A stretch of 64,000 nt of DNA from Desulfovibrio sp. (lineage in GTDB: Bacteria > Desulfobacterota > Desulfovibrionia > Desulfovibrionales > Desulfovibrionaceae), in assembly GCA_022839785.1 (NCBI GenBank), contig JALHJW010000004.1, forward strand, positions 1 through 64,000. Reading direction: 5' to 3'. Position 1 is the first letter of the stretch. Every line of letters starts with the position of its first letter. The notes under the pieces were generated by a model, which saw only the letters and a program-made list of their open reading frames with translations, did not search any database and was not told the DNA's origin. The position numbers and the translations under genes are program-made. Below, piece after piece: positions 15,345 to 25,769 of this stretch.

Positions 15345-16163
15345 CTAACCGCCGAGATCAGGGAAGTTCTTGAGCGGCGGGGTGGCCGCGATGAGTTCCA
15401 GGTTGTCCTTTCTGAACCGCTCCAGCTTGGCCGCGATGGCCGAGATATCCTTGGAGGCCTCGGTATTCGGGGCGTACTTCATGAGCGGCGTCTGGCGACG
15501 CACGGCCTCGACCACGTTCCTGTCCGCCCGGATGGAGCCCAGACTGCGGATGGTGATGCCCAGGAACTTCTGGCAGGCGGCGGACAGGCGTTCGAAGGTC
15601 TGCTTGGCCTCCTGGGGCGAGGCCTGGTTGACCAGGACGAGGAAGTCGTCCACGCCGTGCTGCTGCTTGAGCACCTTCATCAGGGCGTAGCTGTCCGTGA
15701 GGGAGGTGGGCTCGGGCGTGACCACGACCACCCGCATCTGGGTCATGGCCGCGAAGGAAAGCACGGTCTTGTTGATGCCCGCGCCCAGATCGAGGATCAG
15801 GAAATTGTAGTTGCCGATGAGCTGGACCATCTTCCTGAACAGCAGGTCCTGCATGTCCTCGTCCATCTCCACGAGTTCGGGCACGCCCGAGGCCGCCGGC
15901 AGGAAGTCGAAGCCGCCCGTCTCGATGGAGACGACCACGTCGGAGGATTTGATCTCCGGGCGGAGCATGTCCTGCAGGTTGCGGTCCGGGGAGATGCCCA
16001 GGAGCACGTCGAGGTTGGCCAGGCCGAGGTCGCAGTCCAGGAGCAGGAGGCTGTTGCCCGTCTTGTGCAGGGCGTAGCCCAGGGAGAGGGAGATGTTGGT
16101 CTTGCCCACGCCGCCCTTGCCGCTCATGACCGAGACGGAGAGGGTCTTGTTCGGGTTCTGCAT
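15345..16163 (-). CDS. MinD/ParA-type ATPase, FlhG-like
   Basis: A 272-aa P-loop ATPase; GAGGAG precedes the ATG. The deviant Walker A is VMSGKGGVGKTNISLSL (residues about 12-28), with switch motifs LLDCDLGLANLDVLLG and FLILDLGAGI. Homologues of this length without an FtsZ-system partner (MinC/MinE absent here) are usually FlhG/YlxH/FleN, which set flagellar number and site with FlhF. The neighbouring diguanylate cyclase supports a motility link. Assignment among MinD-like subfamilies is inferred. Confidence 0.85.
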   Translation of the reverse strand: MQNPNKTLSVSVMSGKGGVGKTNISLSLGYALHKTGNSLLLLDCDLGLANLDVLLGISPDRNLQDMLRPEIKSSDVVVSIETGGFDFLPAASGVPELVEMDEDMQDLLFRKMVQLIGNYNFLILDLGAGINKTVLSFAAMTQMRVVVVTPEPTSLTDSYALMKVLKQQHGVDDFLVLVNQASPQEAKQTFERLSAACQKFLGITIRSLGSIRADRNVVEAVRRQTPLMKYAPNTEASKDISAIAAKLERFRKDNLELIAATPPLKNFPDLGG

Positions 16164-16178
16164 GGTCGCTGCTCCTCG

Positions 16179-17033
16179 CTATTTGATCCCCGTGAAGAGG
16201 AATTTCTTTTCGTTGGAATGGACCAGGGTGGCTTCGGGCATGGGCGCGGCCATGTCCGGTATGGGCGCGCTGACGTAGCGGTCCTTGCCCGAGTGCTTGG
16301 CCTCGTAGAGGGCTTTGTCCGCCAGCTCCACCAGATCGGCCGGGGTCATCTCCACGCGGCCCCGGTAGCTGGCGATGCCCGCGGAGATGGTCAGGCGCAC
16401 CGTCTCCTCGCCGCAGCGGACGTCCATTTCGCGCACGGCCTGCAGCACGCGCTCGACCATGGCCTGAGCCCGGATCAGTCCCACGCCCGTGAGGACCAGG
16501 GAGAACTCCTCGCCGCCGGTGCGCGCGGCCACGTCGTAGCGGCGCTTCTCCTGCAGCAGGACTTCGGCCAGGGCCACCAGCACCTTGTCTCCGCAGGGGT
16601 GGCCGTAGGTGTCGTTGACCCGCTTGAAGTCGTCCAGATCGAGGACCACCAGGCTGATGGGCGTGTGGCCGCGGCGGCTGCGTTCGATCTCCAGGTCCAG
16701 GGAGCGCTCGAAGGCGCGGCGGTTGGCGAGTCCGGTCAGGGCGTCGTGGTCCGAGAGATGGGCCAGTTCGGCCAGCCGTTTCTGCAGCTCCACGAGTTGG
16801 GGGAAGACGTCGCCGTTAAGGGGCAGGGCCAGCCATTCCGACAGGTTGTGGCTGGAGGAGAGGCCGCGCCAGTCGTCGAGCGGCAGGCCCGGGCAGAGGC
16901 GTAAAATGGCCAGGACCTCTCCCGCCGCGGCGTCGGCGCAGCCGTTGCCGTTCTCCTTGAGCAGGACGCGCAGCCGCTCCAGCTCCTGGGCCAGGAGGCG
17001 ACCCTGTTCCGAGGAGAGGTCGTAATCAGCCAT
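16179..17033 (-). CDS. Diguanylate cyclase (GGDEF domain)
   Basis: A 284-aa cytosolic protein. The ATG at 17033 overlaps the prfB stop by 8 nt and gives MADYDLSSEQGRLLAQELER. Residues 1-115 are mainly helical with no known sensor domain. The GGDEF domain (about 120-255) has DALTGLANRRAFE, LDLDDFKRVNDTYGH and the active site TGGEEFSLVL. The inhibitory I-site RxxD (RRYD) lies five residues before GGEEF, so product inhibition is expected. It makes cyclic di-GMP from two GTP. No EAL domain is present. Confidence 0.94.
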   Translation of the reverse strand: MADYDLSSEQGRLLAQELERLRVLLKENGNGCADAAAGEVLAILRLCPGLPLDDWRGLSSSHNLSEWLALPLNGDVFPQLVELQKRLAELAHLSDHDALTGLANRRAFERSLDLEIERSRRGHTPISLVVLDLDDFKRVNDTYGHPCGDKVLVALAEVLLQEKRRYDVAARTGGEEFSLVLTGVGLIRAQAMVERVLQAVREMDVRCGEETVRLTISAGIASYRGRVEMTPADLVELADKALYEAKHSGKDRYVSAPIPDMAAPMPEATLVHSNEKKFLFTGIK

Positions 17034-18130
17034 AGAATTGCAGGAGTTGGTTGCGGATGAGTTCGTCCAGGTCGCCGTCAAGCGCGGCCTCCACGTTGCC
17101 GATCTCCGTGCCTGTGCGGTGGTCCTTGACCAGGCGGTAGGGCTGGAGGGTGTAGGTCCTGATCTGGCTGCCGAAACCGATGGCGTCCTTGGTCTCGTAC
17201 TGGGCCTGACGCTCGGCCTGGCGCTTCTTCGTCTCCGCTTCGTAGAGGCGGGCGCGCAGGAGCTTCCAGGCGATCTCCCGGTTGCGTATCTGCGACTTCT
17301 CGGTCTGGCACTGGGCCACGGTGTTGGTGGGGATGTGCGTCAGCCGCACCGCGGAACTGGTCTTGTTGACGTGCTGGCCGCCCGCTCCGGAGGCGCGGTA
17401 GGTGTCCACGCGCACGTCCGCCTCGTTGATCTCGATCTCGATGTCGTCGTCCACGTCGGGGTAGACGTCCACCGAGGCGAAGGAGGTGTGGCGGCGGCCC
17501 GAGGCGTCGAAGGGCGAGATGCGGATGAGGCGGTGGATGCCCGCCTCGGACTTGAGGAAGCCGTAGGCGTAGGGTCCCGTGATCTGCAGGGTGACGCTCT
17601 TCACCCCGGCCTCGTCGCCCTCCAGGAAGTCGAGGATGGCGATTTCGTAGCCCTTGCGCTCCGCCCAGCGGCGGTACATGCGCAGGAGCATCTCGGCCCA
17701 GTCCTGGGATTCGGTGCCGCCCGCGCCGGGGTGTATCTCCATGATCGCCGGGTTCTTGTCCTCGGGGCGGGAGAGCAGTTCGGCCAGCTCCATGGTCTCG
17801 ATGGTCGAGTCCAGCCGGGTTATCTGGGCCGCGAGGCTTTCAAGGGCCTCCTCGGACGGTTCCTCCTGCGCCAGATCGAGCCATTCCTCCACGTCCTGCT
17901 TGAGCCTGCGCAGTCCTTCGAGACGGGCGGCCCGGTCCTCCAGGCGGCTTTTCTCCTTGAGGGCGGGCTTCAAGGCCTCGGGGTTGTCCCAGGCGCCGGG
18001 GCGGGCGAGTTCGGCTTCCAGTTCCTGCAGCCTGGCGACGATGGCAGGCTGGTCAAAGACGCCTCCACAAGGAGTCGAACTTTTCGAACAGGGGCAGACT
18101 CTGGGTCTTGAGATCGGCGTACTGCAGCAT
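17026..18130 (-). CDS. prfB: Peptide chain release factor 2, with programmed +1 frameshift
   Basis: A short first frame starts at ATG 18130 and ends after 25 codons at CTT TGA C (TGA at 18053-18055). A GGAGG element (18062-18066) lies 3 nt before the CTT. This is the classic RF2 autoregulatory site, where slow UGA decoding causes +1 slippage. Skipping the T at 18055 joins to a 342-residue frame beginning DQPAIVARLQELEAEL, for a product of about 367 aa. The GGQ peptide-hydrolysis motif is in RASGAGGQHVNKTSSAVRL. It terminates translation at UGA and UAA. Its UGA dependence is notable next to a UGA-containing selenoprotein gene. Confidence 0.97.
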
Positions 18131-18145
18131 GGTCCGTGTCTGTCC

Positions 18146-19672
18146 TCACGATCTTGGGGCGCGCGCCCGTCCCGTCAGGGCGGCCGCGGCCGCCAGCAGG
18201 GCAAGGGCGGCGACGCCGCCGCGCATCAGGCTGAAATGCCTGTGGAAAAACGTCGTTTCGTGGCGCAGCTCCACGTCCCGCGCCAGGGTGGCTGGACGAA
18301 AGAGCGGCGTGGTTTCCCGGATGCGGCCCTTGGCGTCGACGAAGGCGGAGATTCCGGTGTTGGTGCTGCGCACCATGGCCCGGCCCTGCTCCACGCACCG
18401 CACCAGCGAGAGGTGCAGATGCTGCAGGGGCGAACTGGAGAGGCCGAACCAGGCGTCGTTGCTGATGACCGCGAGGACGTTCGCCCCGGCGGCCACACGT
18501 TCCTGTGCCATATCCGCGTATATCGCCTCATAGCAGATGAGTACCCCGGCCGCAATGCCGCCGGTCCTGAGGGGATCGGGGCTGCGGCCGGGCACGAAGT
18601 CGCCGACGGAATCCACGAGCTTGCCCATGGGGACCCAGTCGGGAAGCGGCATGTACTCGCCGAAGGGCACCAGATGGACCTTGTCGTAGGACTGCTCGGC
18701 CTGCGCCGCCGTGCGGCCCGCGCCGTCGATGAGATAGGCGCGGTTGTAGAGCTTGTAGTCGTTCCTGTTGTCCAGGAGGTAGGCGGGAGCGCCGGTAAGC
18801 ACCGGCATGCCCGTGTCGCGGGCGAACTCCCGCACCAGGCGTCCCAGGTCGTTGGGGTCCTGGTAGTAGAAGGGGAGGGCGGTCTCGGGCCAGATCACCA
18901 GGTCCGGTCTTTGTCCGCACAGCAGGCCCTGGCTGAGGGACAGGTAGCGGTCCACCGTTCCGGCCTGGATGTCCTTGTTCCACTTGATGCTCTGGTCGAA
19001 ATTGCCCTGGGCGAGGCCGATCAGGGCCGTCCCGTCCTGCGGGGAGTCGGGCAGGGGGGCGTCCAGCCGCTGTTGGCCGTAGAGGAGCAGGGCGGCGATG
19101 AGCGCCGCGCCCGCAAGGCGCGGCGGCACGCCCCGGCGGCCGGGCGCGCCCAGCCAGACCGCCGACCAGACCAGCAGCAGGGCCAGACCCGCTCCGCCGA
19201 TGAGGCTCGCGGTCTGCAGCATGACCGGCCAGGAGCCGAAGGCCGAGGCCATGGTCAGCCAGGGAAAGCCGGTGAAGAGCCATTCGCGCAGCATCTCCAG
19301 ACCCGCCCAGAGCGCGCCCGCGGCCGGGCCGAGCAGCCACGGCGAGAGGCCCGCGAGGCGGTGCAAAAGCAGGCAGAAGAGGCCGCTGAAGAGGGCCAGG
19401 TACATGGCCAGGAGCACGGGGCAGGGCAGGGCCAGATACAGGGGCAGGCCGCCGTACTGATGCACCGGGATGACGATCCAGTAGAGGCCGCCGGTGAAGG
19501 CCGCGGTTCCTGTCCAGAAGCCCCGCGCAAAGGCCTTCCTCGGAGCGGGGGCGGTCAGGGCCAGCCCTGCCAGACCCGCGGGCAGCAGGAGCACGGCCGC
19601 GGGCAGATGCAGCCAGAGGTTGGCATGGCCGAGCCATGCGCCGAGAACGGCGGCCAGCGCCCAGGGCAGCAC
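18146..19672 (-). CDS. lnt: Apolipoprotein N-acyltransferase
   Basis: A 508-aa inner-membrane enzyme. The GTG start lies 5 nt after the corC stop. Six or so hydrophobic helices (about 1-210) precede a periplasmic nitrilase domain (about 225-480) and a last helix near the C-terminus. The catalytic triad is visible as Glu in LVIWPETALPFYYQ, Lys in YDKVHLVPFGEYMP and Cys in AGVLICYEAIYAD. It adds the third acyl chain to lipoproteins. Usual length about 500. Its placement after corC is the widespread ybeX-lnt arrangement. Confidence 0.96.
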   Translation of the reverse strand: MLPWALAAVLGAWLGHANLWLHLPAAVLLLPAGLAGLALTAPAPRKAFARGFWTGTAAFTGGLYWIVIPVHQYGGLPLYLALPCPVLLAMYLALFSGLFCLLLHRLAGLSPWLLGPAAGALWAGLEMLREWLFTGFPWLTMASAFGSWPVMLQTASLIGGAGLALLLVWSAVWLGAPGRRGVPPRLAGAALIAALLLYGQQRLDAPLPDSPQDGTALIGLAQGNFDQSIKWNKDIQAGTVDRYLSLSQGLLCGQRPDLVIWPETALPFYYQDPNDLGRLVREFARDTGMPVLTGAPAYLLDNRNDYKLYNRAYLIDGAGRTAAQAEQSYDKVHLVPFGEYMPLPDWVPMGKLVDSVGDFVPGRSPDPLRTGGIAAGVLICYEAIYADMAQERVAAGANVLAVISNDAWFGLSSSPLQHLHLSLVRCVEQGRAMVRSTNTGISAFVDAKGRIRETTPLFRPATLARDVELRHETTFFHRHFSLMRGGVAALALLAAAAALTGRARAPRS

Positions 19673-19677
19673 GGGGG

Positions 19678-20511
19678 TCAGGCGTCCTTGGCGTCGGGTT
19701 TGACGTGGATCCAGCGCACCTGTTTCTTGTCCGCTTCCTTGATGGTCAGGGAGAAGCCGGGAATGGCGAAGGACTCGCCGATCCTGGGCACGCGGCCGGA
19801 CAGTTCGCAGAGGTAGCCGCCGATGGTCTCCACCTGCTCCGAGGCCAGGGAGGCGCCGAAGGCCTCGTTCATCTCCTCAAGTTCCAGGCGTCCGCTGATC
19901 AGGTGGGTGCCGTCCGGCAGCGACTGGATTTCGGCGGGCTCCTCGGTGTCGTGTTCGTCCTCGATGTCGCCCACGATCTCCTCGATGACGTCCTCCAGGG
20001 TGATGAGCCCCGAGGTGCCGCCGTACTCGTCCACGGCGATGGCCAGGTGCTGGCGGCGCTTGAGGAATTCGTGCAGCATGTCGCGCACGTTCTTGTTTTC
20101 CGGGATGAAGAGGGCGGGACGCATGATCTGGGTCAGGTCGGGCTTGGCCTCGCAGCCGGAGAGCAGGATGCCGAGGAGGTCCTTGGCATGGACGATGCCC
20201 ACGATGCTGTCTTTGTCGCCTTCGTAGATGGGAATGCGCGAATGGCCTTCCTCCACGATGAGGCGGCAGACTTCCTGAAAGCCGTCGGCCACGTCGCAGC
20301 AGACGATGTCCGTGCGCGGGACCATAAGCTCGTGAACGTACAGGCGCTGCAGACGGAGAACGCCGAGCAGCATGGGAACGTCGTCGCTTTTCAGCTCGCC
20401 GTCCCGGAGCGCTTCGCGGATGGCGTCTTCGAGGGTGTGTCCGTTCTTGTTTTTGAAAAGGCTGACGAGAGAGGACCAGAAACCGCCTTCCTGAGGACTG
20501 CTGTCGTCCAA
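19678..20511 (-). CDS. CorC/HlyC-type protein with CBS pair
   Basis: A 277-aa cytosolic protein. The start is TTG at 20511, with GGGGAG about 7 nt upstream; an ATG five bases earlier is out of frame. Order: N-terminal helix, LMVPRTDIVCCDVADGF leading a CBS pair (about 60-190) with GIVHAKDLLGILL and EYGGTSGLITLEDVIEEIVG, then a CorC_HlyC transporter-associated domain (about 200-270). In E. coli the homologue YbeX/CorC is linked to Mg2+/Co2+ handling and ribosome maintenance. It is followed by lnt, as in many proteobacteria. Confidence 0.92.
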   Translation of the reverse strand: MDDSSPQEGGFWSSLVSLFKNKNGHTLEDAIREALRDGELKSDDVPMLLGVLRLQRLYVHELMVPRTDIVCCDVADGFQEVCRLIVEEGHSRIPIYEGDKDSIVGIVHAKDLLGILLSGCEAKPDLTQIMRPALFIPENKNVRDMLHEFLKRRQHLAIAVDEYGGTSGLITLEDVIEEIVGDIEDEHDTEEPAEIQSLPDGTHLISGRLELEEMNEAFGASLASEQVETIGGYLCELSGRVPRIGESFAIPGFSLTIKEADKKQVRWIHVKPDAKDA

Positions 20512-20547
20512 AACATGCTCCCCTGTTGATGTTGCGGGAGGCCAGGG

Positions 20548-21585
20548 CTAGGCGATTCCCTTCTCCCGATGCATTTCCAAATGACGTTTGAAGACCCAAT
20601 TGTCAATCGTTTCCACGCCCGTGTCCTCGGGAAGCTCCCGCCACAACACGAAATCCGGCCGGTCCAGAGTCTTCTGCCCCTGCCCCAGGAATTCCAGGCC
20701 GATCTCCAGACGCTTGCCCGCGTAGTCGTCAAAGGCGTTGCGCACCTTGGCCAGCAGGAAGAGGCGGACGCTCTCCCCGTCCCCGGGCTCGTACAGGTCG
20801 AGGCTGACGAAGAAGCGGTCGCCGAGGCGGAAGCTCGGCCGCTCCCTGGCCTGCAGGGAGGCGGTGTGGAATTCGAAACGGATGCCGCCGCCCGAGATGT
20901 TGACGATGCGCACGCGCGACGCGCGGCTCCATTCGTGCTGCAGTACGGGACGGCCCCAGTCGCGCATGTCGCCGCTGAGCCTGCCGTCCGGGCCGCGGCT
21001 TTCTGGCCAGAGCTGAAAACCGCGGATGGCGCTGGAGGGCGGGTCGATGCGCAGGTGGGCGCGTTTCTGCCCCGTCTCGATTCTGTCGGGGAATTCCAGG
21101 GTGGCCACGGTGTTGCCGTGGGGCGAAGCGCCGATGGCCACGATCTCGGAAGTGAACTGATAGAACAGTTGCTGCGGGGAATCGTCGGATTTGATCTTGA
21201 AATAGACTTCGGCGTGGCGGCCCATCCATTCCTGCGAGAGCCGCACGCTTTCCGAGAGCTCGACGACCACGCCGTGCGGGCTGACGTCCAGCAGGACGCA
21301 GGAGATGAAGCGGCTCTGGGCCGAGTTGTGTTCGAGCAGGAGGTCGATCTTGACGCGCTGGTCGAAGGCGGTCTGGAGAAGGCTCGCGATGCGCGCCGGA
21401 GCGACGATCCAATTGGGCGGCAACTCCCTCCCGCGACTGCGCATGAGCCAGCGGTTGAGCTGCCATCCCGCGATCACCGCGACCGCGATGACCACGACGA
21501 GAAGGATGTAGAACACCTCAAGCTGTTCGGTGACGCCGTGCCCCCTGAAGTGCTGCCGAAACTCCGTCCAGAACTGCCGGTCCAT
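20548..21585 (-). CDS. Membrane-anchored PilZ-domain protein
   Basis: A 345-aa protein with one N-terminal helix (about 25-47: FYILLVVVIAVAVIAGWQL). A YcgR-N-like region (about 60-170) is followed by a C-terminal PilZ domain (about 173-310). PilZ residues are the RAHLR (RxxxR) and NISGGG ([D/N]xSxxG) motifs that grip cyclic di-GMP. The architecture recalls flagellar brake proteins, but tethered to the membrane. It lies between mnmG and corC. Effector target unknown. Confidence 0.85.
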   Translation of the reverse strand: MDRQFWTEFRQHFRGHGVTEQLEVFYILLVVVIAVAVIAGWQLNRWLMRSRGRELPPNWIVAPARIASLLQTAFDQRVKIDLLLEHNSAQSRFISCVLLDVSPHGVVVELSESVRLSQEWMGRHAEVYFKIKSDDSPQQLFYQFTSEIVAIGASPHGNTVATLEFPDRIETGQKRAHLRIDPPSSAIRGFQLWPESRGPDGRLSGDMRDWGRPVLQHEWSRASRVRIVNISGGGIRFEFHTASLQARERPSFRLGDRFFVSLDLYEPGDGESVRLFLLAKVRNAFDDYAGKRLEIGLEFLGQGQKTLDRPDFVLWRELPEDTGVETIDNWVFKRHLEMHREKGIA

Positions 21586-21658
21586 CCGTCGTCCGCCTCT
21601 TTGCCGCGGATCCTACCCGCTTTTTGCGGCGAAAGAAAGAAGCCGCGGCCCGAAGAGT

Positions 21659-23566
<1,908 letters not shown>

Positions 23567-23972
23567 CGATGGTGACGGAGAACCGGGGGAGGGGGGAGAA
23601 ACCCCTTCCCCCTCATCCTCAAAACTTTTTAGTGCGCTTCGCGTTTCTGGGTGAAAGTTGGGTTGGTTTTATCCTCACGCGCCGGGGGCGTCCAGGGCGT
23701 TTGCGCGGCGTGTCGCGGGCGCGGGAGTGGGGGCAAGGCGGAGTTTTCCTCCCAGCCGCTTCGGCGGGGAGGAGAGAAACGTCTTGATCTTCCCGGCCAT
23801 CCCGCCGTGCGCCTGACGCCCTTTCCTGCCTGGGAGGCAATGCGCCGTACCGCCGTCGTGTCCAGCCATGCCCAGGCACAGTCGTGCGGCACAGAAAACG
23901 GGTCGAGGGCCTGAGGCCCTCGCCGCCGGAGGCATCCATCCTCCCCGCCCGCCAGCCCTCCGCACGATTCGT
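23567..23972. other. 406-bp intergenic region with GC-rich hairpins, no gene
   Basis: No frame here shows a ribosome site or recognisable domain. It holds three stable hairpins: GGGGGAGGGG against CCCCTTCCCCC (23585-23612), TCCTCCC with inner GCCG-CTT-CGGC (23747-23773), and CGAGGGCC-TGA-GGCCCTCG (23904-23922). The last is followed by CCGCCGGAGGCATCC. The look is that of REP-like intergenic sequence seen in Desulfovibrio genomes. It must also contain the mnmG promoter. Confidence 0.55.
23904..23922 (-). terminator. Possible terminator downstream of the M20 peptidase gene
   Basis: CGAGGGCC-TCA-GGCCCTCG on the minus strand is an 8-bp perfect stem followed by ACCCGTTTTC. The T run is a few bases from the stem, so efficiency is doubtful. 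Confidence 0.4.
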
Positions 23973-25193
23973 CTATGCCAGCAGCATCCGCGCGATGACC
24001 TTGGCGTCGGCGAGGCAGTTGCTTATGAGGGCCTTTTCGTTCGGCTGGTGGGCGTTGTGCATGAGCGTGGCCCAGACAGCGGCCTCGTATCCGCGCCGCC
24101 GCAGGAAGGCGGCTACGGTGCCGCCGCCGATGCCGCGCGGCCGGGGCGAAAGGTCGTGCGTCGCGGCCACGGCCGCGGCGAGGCGGCGGGCGATCTCCGA
24201 ATCCACGGAGGTGGCGGGCGCGGCCTGTTCCTGTTGCACGGCCTCGTACTCGATCCGCACGCCGTAGACGGATTCGATCTCGCGGCCCAGCTCCGCGACG
24301 GCGGCCAGGACGTCGGCGAGGGGATATCGCGCCAGCACGCGGCAGTCCACGTAGAAGACGTCCTTGCCGGGCACGGTGTTGATGTTCTCCACGTTGGCCT
24401 CTTTCTTGGTGGGCTCGAAGGTGGAGAAGGGCGGGTCGAAGAGGTCGTCGCGGCCGTCGAAGCGTTCGTAGAGCGAGCGGACCTTCATCACGAAGGCCGA
24501 GGCCGCGACCAGGGAGTTGTTGCCCTGCGAGGGGCGCGAGGCGTGGCACTGCTTTCCCAGGACCGTGACCTTGAGCCAGAGCATGCTCTTTTCGGCCAGC
24601 TCGATGAGCGATCCGTCGGGTTCGCCGAAGTCGGGGATGAGGAAGAAATCGCCGGGGGCGAAGAGGTCGGCGTGTTCGCGCAGCACGTAGTCCAGGCCGA
24701 ATTTGCTGCCGGTCTCCTCGTCGGCCGCGAAGAGCAGGCCGAGGGAGAGGGCGGGGGTGGCGTCATGGGCTTTGAGGGCTTCGGCGACCAGGAGGCTGGA
24801 GACGATGGCCTGCTGGTTGTCCTCCACGCCGCGTCCGACGAGCGCGTCGCCGTCCACGTGCAGGGTCCACGGGTCCGTGGCCCACAGGGAGGCGTCGCCC
24901 GGGGGCACGACGTCCATGTGGGAGATGACCCACAGGGTGCGGCCGGACGCGCCGGGCAGGCGGGCGGCCAGATTGGGCCGCATGCCCGAGGGCACGCGGG
25001 CGTCCGGGGCGTTCATCTCGCGCAGCAAGGGAACGCCGAGTTCGGCCAGGCGATCTCTAATCCAGGCGCATTTGACCGTCTCGCCCTCGCCGCCGTTGTC
25101 CGGTCCCAGGGCGGGGATGGCGGTCAGGCCGCGCTGCAGGTCGATGACCCGGTCGCGTTGCGTGTCGATGTGGCGAAGAACGGCGTCGAGCAT
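23973..25193 (-). CDS. M20-family metallopeptidase/deacylase
   Basis: A 406-aa dizinc hydrolase. Metal and catalytic motifs are WVISHMDVVPPGD, ALVGRGVEDNQQ and FAADEETGSKFG, and the last ligand lies in MHNAHQPNE near the C-terminus. A dimerisation domain lies in the middle (about 190-310), with WLKVTVLGKQCHASRPSQG. The group includes diaminopimelate desuccinylases and dipeptidases; the particular substrate cannot be read from the sequence. Monocistronic. Confidence 0.93.
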   Translation of the reverse strand: MLDAVLRHIDTQRDRVIDLQRGLTAIPALGPDNGGEGETVKCAWIRDRLAELGVPLLREMNAPDARVPSGMRPNLAARLPGASGRTLWVISHMDVVPPGDASLWATDPWTLHVDGDALVGRGVEDNQQAIVSSLLVAEALKAHDATPALSLGLLFAADEETGSKFGLDYVLREHADLFAPGDFFLIPDFGEPDGSLIELAEKSMLWLKVTVLGKQCHASRPSQGNNSLVAASAFVMKVRSLYERFDGRDDLFDPPFSTFEPTKKEANVENINTVPGKDVFYVDCRVLARYPLADVLAAVAELGREIESVYGVRIEYEAVQQEQAAPATSVDSEIARRLAAAVAATHDLSPRPRGIGGGTVAAFLRRRGYEAAVWATLMHNAHQPNEKALISNCLADAKVIARMLLA

Positions 25194-25349
25194 GGCGATC
25201 CTGCCTCGGCTTTGGGGACGTCGCGTGGACGGGAACCCTGCCGCCGCGGCGGATGCACGATGCGGGAAAAGGCGCGGCGGGAAAAGAGCGCGCGGACCCG
25301 GGACGGGGGGACGGGACGCGGTCGCGCCCCGTCCCCCGCCGCGTTCAGG

Positions 25350-25637
25350 CTAGCGGCCGCGGGCGGCGCGCTTGGAGGCCTTGAGCGGGTTGATCTTGAC
25401 TTCGCCGGTCTTGGTCTTTTCGGCCTTGACGTGGGTGGCGAAGTTGCAGATGCCGTGCGCCCACTTGCGGGCCGGGTTGGCATAGCTCGGGCAGTACTTG
25501 GCGGCCTCGACGTCGACGGCGCGGTCGCAGCCTTCGCACTTGTCGATGATCGGCTCCATGATGAAGCCCTTGTAGGAAAGACCCTTTTCGGTCATCACGG
25601 CGCCCGCCAGGGCGCCGACGGCGGTATCGTTGGCCAT
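25350..25637 (-). CDS. PxxKW-family cysteine-rich protein
   Basis: A 95-aa protein. The ATG at 25637 has GGAGG upstream. Four cysteines occur as CEGC, YCPSY and GICNFATH, with the family hallmark P-A-R-K-W in NPARKWAHGIC. The C-terminus is Lys/Arg-rich (KASKRAARGR). This small family is typical of sulfate-reducing and related deltaproteobacteria and probably binds a metal; function unknown. It has a good sigma-70-like promoter with consensus -35. Confidence 0.8.
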   Translation of the reverse strand: MANDTAVGALAGAVMTEKGLSYKGFIMEPIIDKCEGCDRAVDVEAAKYCPSYANPARKWAHGICNFATHVKAEKTKTGEVKINPLKASKRAARGR

Positions 25638-25690
25638 TGCGGCATCCTCCATGGGGAGTGTCAAGCGTCTCGAAAATGCAAGAGCGAAGC

Positions 25691-25719
25691 TTTATTATTG
25701 AGAACTGGGGGATTGTCAA
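25691..25719 (-). promoter_or_regulatory. Sigma-70-type promoter of the PxxKW gene
   Basis: The minus strand reads TTGACA (25714-25719), a 17-nt spacer, then AATAAA (25691-25696, four of six to consensus). The expected start gives a leader of about 45 nt. Confidence 0.6.
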
Positions 25720-25769
25720 GGCCCGTGAGGGCGTTTGCCGGACAAATCCGCCGTCCCTCCCGGGAAGCC

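Noticed and set aside
14955..16904. 649-codon plus-strand open frame over HU, FlhG-like and GGDEF genes
   Set aside because: It is antisense to three clear genes and its translation has no recognisable motif.
18053..18055. prfB TGA as a sequencing error or nonsense mutation
   Set aside because: The CTT TGA C context with GGAGG at 3 nt is the standard programmed frameshift of RF2.
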